Below, piece by piece: positions 60,113-64,000 of a DNA stretch of 64,000 nucleotides. Position numbers and translations under genes: made by a program. Every line of letters starts with the position of its first letter. Position 1 is the stretch's first letter. Under the pieces are notes generated by a model. The model saw only the letters and a program-made list of their open reading frames with translations. It was not told where the DNA came from and searched no databases. This stretch comes from Haliclystus octoradiatus (taxonomy: Eukaryota > Cnidaria > Staurozoa > Stauromedusae > Haliclystidae), in the NCBI GenBank assembly GCA_916610825.1, contig OU744450.1, forward strand, positions 12,780,489-12,844,488, in the 5' to 3' direction.

Positions 60113-60369
60113 CTTGCGTATGGGTCATTCCACACAGAATATGCACTTTTTCCTCTACCCTTTTTTAGATTTTGATAAAAAATATATGTGCAAATACAGA
60201 TAGATGAGCTGATTCCAGAATTGTAATTGTTAGCCAATGTTTTGCAACATGGAAATTATAATTCTGGAATCAGCTGATCAATCTGTATTTGCACATACTT
60301 TTATATCGAAATCTAGAAAAAGGGTAGTGGAAAAAGTGCATATTCTGTGTGGAATGACCCATACGCAAG
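60113..60369. repeat. 257-bp near-perfect palindrome (MITE)
   Basis: CTTGCGTATGGGTCATTCC at the left end is matched inverted at the right end. Pairing continues through CACAGAATATGCACTTTTTC, TATGTGCAAATACAGAT and AGCTGATTCCAGAATT to a loop near 60235. If TA is the target duplication, the element proper starts TGGGTCATTCC. Non-coding. Confidence 0.8.
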
Positions 60370-60438
60370 AAATTCACTCTGCCGGTAAAATAGCATAATG
60401 TGATTCAACCATGGTATTATTAATAATTATGTTGTTTG

Positions 60439-62048
60439 TTACCTCATTTCCAACGACCTTGACGCTTTTCTGGCTGCCAAATTGTCTGTATGACTTTTTT
60501 TGAACATGTTCTTGACTAACTGATTAATTCTCACACTGTAAAATGTTTTGAGTAATAGTTTTTTACAATCATGGAAATCTGGTATTGATGAACTAGTGAT
60601 TATTGGCTGAAAATTGATTAATCTTTCTACAATATTTACAAAATGTGCAATGTTTTGCAAATTTTTTGAAAATAACAAATCTGCTGTAATTAGCAATTCA
60701 ACCACATGTTTTGTCGGTGTAACTAAACTGCCAGGCTTGTACTCTCAATACTAATAACGTTGGTGATGACGTTGACGTCATCAGGTCAAACCATTGTCCT
60801 ACCAAATCTGCAAATAATGCACCTGTCAATGCTTCCTGGGGCAGCATTTCTTTTTTAACTAAAAATCGTATTGCTGCACCCGTATTTCAGCATAACAAAT
60901 TCGCAGCCCTGTTCACTATCATTTTTTCGAAATGATCCGGGTTGAGACATTTCTCATTACGATTGGGTAGATTTATATCATTTTTTGCATCGTGTTGGAC
61001 GAGTTTCATAAATGGTGTCAAAGAAACTTCGCTTGTTGGTAGTTTATGTTTTTCAACAAAATGTGAGGGGACATATATTAATTGTCTTCTTCTTAGATGA
61101 TTCCTCAAATTTTTCATTAAGTGCAGCAGGACGTCTGGGATAAAAAATAGTTCTTCTCCTTTATCGACCGGGTGCTGGCATGAATTAGTTAGTAGTTTTT
61201 AATTCCAATTATTTCTTTTTTTGACTTCCCTTTGACTAAAATTAAAAAATATATAAAAAATGAGCATTTATTGAAAGTTATCTACTTAATTTTTTGTCTC
61301 GCCATTCTTTTTCTTTTTCAGAAGCTTGCACTCTATTCCAAACTCCTTGAGGATTCCCTGATTTCCTCCTCCCATATCCTTGGTAAACGAAGACACTTTT
61401 AATCCTACACTGTGAATCTGTTTAACAATTTCTACGATTTATTTATGTAGATCTGTGTTCGAGAAGGAGTGTCCAGTGAATTCATACGCAATAATTTGTT
61501 TCCATCTAGAGGTCAAGCCTGCTAGCATAAACACCAAGCCATGTGTTGCTGGCTGACTGTTGTTAGGACTCGGGCTAGAATTCTTCCTGATTCCCCTCAC
61601 AGTACATTTACCAATGATTGAATCTGACCTTGATCATATTCGTACGATGGCTTAATAGACATCTTATCTAATAGCTGAACACAATCCCAATCTTGCTCTG
61701 TCATTATTACTGCCTGCAATAGCAATGAAAATAATGAGTCTGATTAAACCTGTCAGAGCTCTTGACCAATCAAAAAGTTTATTAATTATTATTTACTAAT
61801 TTTCACACAGGTTTGCGTGGACAATGAGTGTATATTTTGTATGGTGCAAGATTGATTCTTTAGGAAGAGAATATTTGTAATAATATTGCTACATAATCTC
61901 CCATTACACGAAATATACGCTCAGATACTAACCGTCTTGAAAGTGCGAAATATACTTCGTTGAGAAATCCTGGTGAAAATGCGATGTGTTCAAGACGGCG
62001 GTTTAGTGTTCTTATAGATGGCAAAGGATAATTTTTGTCTATCAACAT
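60439..62048 (-). pseudogene. P-element (THAP9-type) transposase pseudogene
   Basis: Minus-strand pieces run in family order. They are the DNA-binding helix region YPLPSIRTLNRRLEHIAFSP (61860-62048), then LLDKMSIKPSYEYDQG with the first RNase H Asp (near 61670), then HGLVFMLAGLTSRWKQIIAY (near 61530). Next come SFTKDMGGGNQGILKEFGI with the second Asp (near 61380), the insertion-domain start PVDKGEELFFIPDVLLHLMK (61090-61185), and VEKHKLPTSEVSLTPFMKLV down to 60887. The C-terminal helices follow at 60439-60705. Stops (for example near 61440) and gaps show decay. No N-terminal THAP zinc finger was recognised to the right, and 31-bp-type TIRs were not found. Confidence 0.85.
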
Positions 62049-62904
62049 TTAGTATCCTATTGGTCCACATGCATGCCGCAATTGAAGACTTTCTTCAATA
62101 GTTTCATTTGTGCATCTCGCTGAATAGAATAATTTTGGTCAGAGCCGTTAACATAAATATAAATCTTAATATAATGAATCAAAGGGTAAGATTATTTGTG
62201 CTTCATACTGTGACCAAATTCCTTTTGCTTAGAAAGTTTTTCTAATTGGTCTTGGCTGAAATTGAAGTCACTGATTGTATTGTGTTATTTTGTTTCAAAT
62301 CCATATAGCTCTTATTTTCGCCAAGGATTTTCGCTCCAACGAATTAACTTTATCTCCGGATATGAAACCTGACGCTGTTTCAATCTGAACATATGGTGAA
62401 ATACCTTCTTCTCTGATGGATGTAATTAAGGCAGACTCTATGTTATAAACAAAAAGAAATTATGCTAAAATACCAATATATTCTGGTGATGTATTTTATT
62501 TTATTACCTACGTACTATTTACCTTCATATGCTGACACAATGGTATTGAAATCATAATCATGGTCCTTTTCAATGGAAGCAACTGAGACTGAGGAGTGTT
62601 CTGCAAAGTCAAACATTTAAGAACATTATGCACATGTGTACATGAGTGTAATTAATTTGCCAATGTTTTTGTTTTTGAACTAATTGGTGATTGTTTTATT
62701 TACCATCATATTTGTTGCTGTAATTGTGTTCTTTGACAATGTCGTAAGTAACTAAATTTGATTTTAAATTTTCAGAAAGTAATCAATATTGGATGTGTAA
62801 TTGAGTATCTATGTTGTTTTAGTATCTAAAGTTGTTGTTGCTGTTGAATTGGTTTTACTATTTAAGAAGAAGATAAATGAAGATAATTCAACATAATTAT
62901 TTTT
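62049..62904. other. Possible N-terminal remains of the P element
   Basis: A minus-strand frame near 62320-62450 reads ESALITSIREEGISPYVQIE before stops. It might be part of the P-element 5' region or another gene. It has no THAP signature. Confidence 0.3.
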
Positions 62905-63430
62905 CTAAAATATCGTTTTCTGTGATATGATTGGCTGAAAGAGTGTGCATAAAATCCTAGGGTAAAACATGGCTCCGAAAACAGGGAAGATCTGCTAGCT
63001 TCAAAAAGTTTGATCTGTGATAATGATAATGCAGAAATTATAACTTTCGATAGCAATCCAATAAATATCTCAATTATGCATGGCAACAATTTAAAAGACG
63101 ATATTTAGCTCATATTTAGCTCAAGATGTTTATATTTATTGAAAAGCGTGGTAAATGAGGTATTGGTCGTGCAGCATACAAAATAGAAACACAGAATGAA
63201 AGACAATTATATGCAGAATATGTTATTTCAAGGAGGACTATTGTACAATTTGTATTACAGACGTTTTTGTATATGTCTTTCTTTATTCAACAATTATACA
63301 TCTGGTTGTTGTTGTGGAAATCCCTTTGCTGGGGCTTTGTTTGGTTTAGAAATTGGAATTGAATTTTAAATTGTGAATTGTGAATTGAAAATTCATCATG
63401 AAATGAGACTCCGACGTTTGTTTAGTTTGT
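62905..63430 (+). repeat. Dispersed ~520-bp repeat, copy B
   Basis: Partner of 6890-7425 in the same orientation, diverged by substitutions and small indels (for example a partial duplication of TTTAGCTCA near 63105). It lies beside the 5' side of the P-element pseudogene, as copy A lies beside the Crypton. Confidence 0.8.
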
Positions 63431-63610
63431 TTAATTTAATTTAATTTAACAATAACTTGGCCGCAGCGTGACATGCATCTGCTGCACTGAGATCATGAAA
63501 ACAACAAAGTAATTTGAAAAAAATGAAATTTAACGATATGAAGATGTTTATCAAAATTATTTAGTTCATTAAGAGTCCTCTTAGACAATAATTTAACGCA
63601 ATAGCTAACA

Positions 63611-63680
63611 TCAAACAGATTTATTAATAAAGAACAACATTTCGGGTTCTCAACTGAGCCCATTTTCAAGTTAAATACAA
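63611..63680 (-). mobile_element. PLE terminal hammerhead-like motif
   Basis: The minus strand reads CTTGAAAA | TGGGCTCAGTTGAGAACCC | GAAAT | GTTG. It has the same layout as the motif at 42165-42260, with a degenerate core box. A PLE reverse transcriptase begins about 60 bp further on, so this is its upstream terminal repeat. Confidence 0.5.
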
Positions 63681-63723
63681 GGTTAAATAATAGTCTAATT
63701 TATAGATTTTTACATAATATTGT

Positions 63724-64000
63724 ATTGTCATCGTTGAATGGGTATAATTATAAATTAGCCAAATGGCTTGATGAGAAACTAAAACCACTCTCGATAAATC
63801 ATAAATGAGCATACAACAGAGGATACTTTTGTTTTTAATGATTTGATAGCAGAGCAACGCGTTCCTGATAATACATTATTAATGTCATATGGCGCAAAGT
63901 CACAATTTACAAACGGCTATTGTATTCATGTGTCTAAGTGAAAAGATGTTGTTGAACGAAAACTCTTTACCACTATTCTATAGATGGTATGTAGATGACA
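63724..64000 (+). pseudogene. Penelope-like reverse transcriptase, truncated by window end
   Basis: Reads LNGYNYKLAKWLDEKLKPLS (63733-63800), then in another frame INEHTTEDTFVFNDLI and RVPDNTLLMSYGAKSQFTN. Here the motif A Asp (usually SYDVxSLFTN) is Gly. After a deletion it reads LPLFYRWYVDD (63966-63998), the catalytic motif C. The order and wording are those of PLE reverse transcriptases. Frameshifts and the lost Asp make it inactive. The remainder, including GIY-YIG, would lie beyond the window. Confidence 0.8.

Overview
This is a eukaryotic nuclear window, A+T-rich (about two thirds by eye) and very gene-poor. It contains split genes with GT-AG signals, a Pol III tRNA gene, a tRNA-derived SINE and degraded copies of most metazoan transposon classes: CR1/L2-like LINEs, BEL/Pao, Copia, Penelope-like (PLE), Crypton, P element, PIF/Harbinger and foldback elements. 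An ShKT-domain exon, an intronless class A GPCR and a palindromic element starting GGGGGGTAACTCC fit a marine invertebrate, most plausibly a cnidarian. The taxon is an inference and not proven.

Host genes are few. They are the intronless rhodopsin-like GPCR at 22511-23659 (complete), one phase 1-1 ShKT exon at 56141-56254, and tRNA-Arg(CCT) at 40328-40400 on the minus strand. A small divergent ORF at 21923-22207 is only a weak candidate. Everything else recognisable is mobile or repetitive DNA.

Layout. 0-8 kb: SAP-domain fragment, SINE, a minus-strand Crypton tyrosine-recombinase pseudogene with an intron, and a hammerhead-ribozyme motif. 8-12 kb: LINE reverse-transcriptase pseudogene, then a collapsed BEL/Pao element. 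13-21 kb: AAGTAAA-type repeats and nested terminal-inverted-repeat (TIR) elements. 22-24 kb: the GPCR. 25-33 kb: a 1.9 kb TIR element, a LINE ORF1/endonuclease fragment, an unknown broken ORF, a Harbinger-type MITE with TTA target duplications and a 65-bp minisatellite. 34.5-36.8 kb: a TIR element containing a MITE, a hammerhead element and a SINE with an internal inverted duplication. 39-42 kb: an (AATG)n array, the tRNA, a Copia gag pseudogene and a perfect 279-unit (ATT)n array.

The most striking structure is 42.4-48.4 kb. A 5.7 kb foldback element carries arms with outer unique sequence and inner ~193-bp tandem repeats in opposite orientation. It is flanked by a perfect 9-bp duplication (GGCCCGGAT) and sits inside the last codons of a Penelope-like element's GIY-YIG endonuclease ORF; removing it restores an open frame to a stop codon. 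A second, unrelated inverted-repeat element at 57743-58996 also has a perfect 9-bp duplication (ATGATAATA).

Six related copies of a short hammerhead-ribozyme motif lie at 7.7, 35.6, 43.9, 53.7, 54.0 and 54.3 kb, in states from apparently intact to mutated. The right end holds LINE 3' ends, a P-element transposase pseudogene and the start of another PLE reverse transcriptase cut by the window edge. A 520-bp repeat occurs beside both the Crypton and the P-element pseudogenes.
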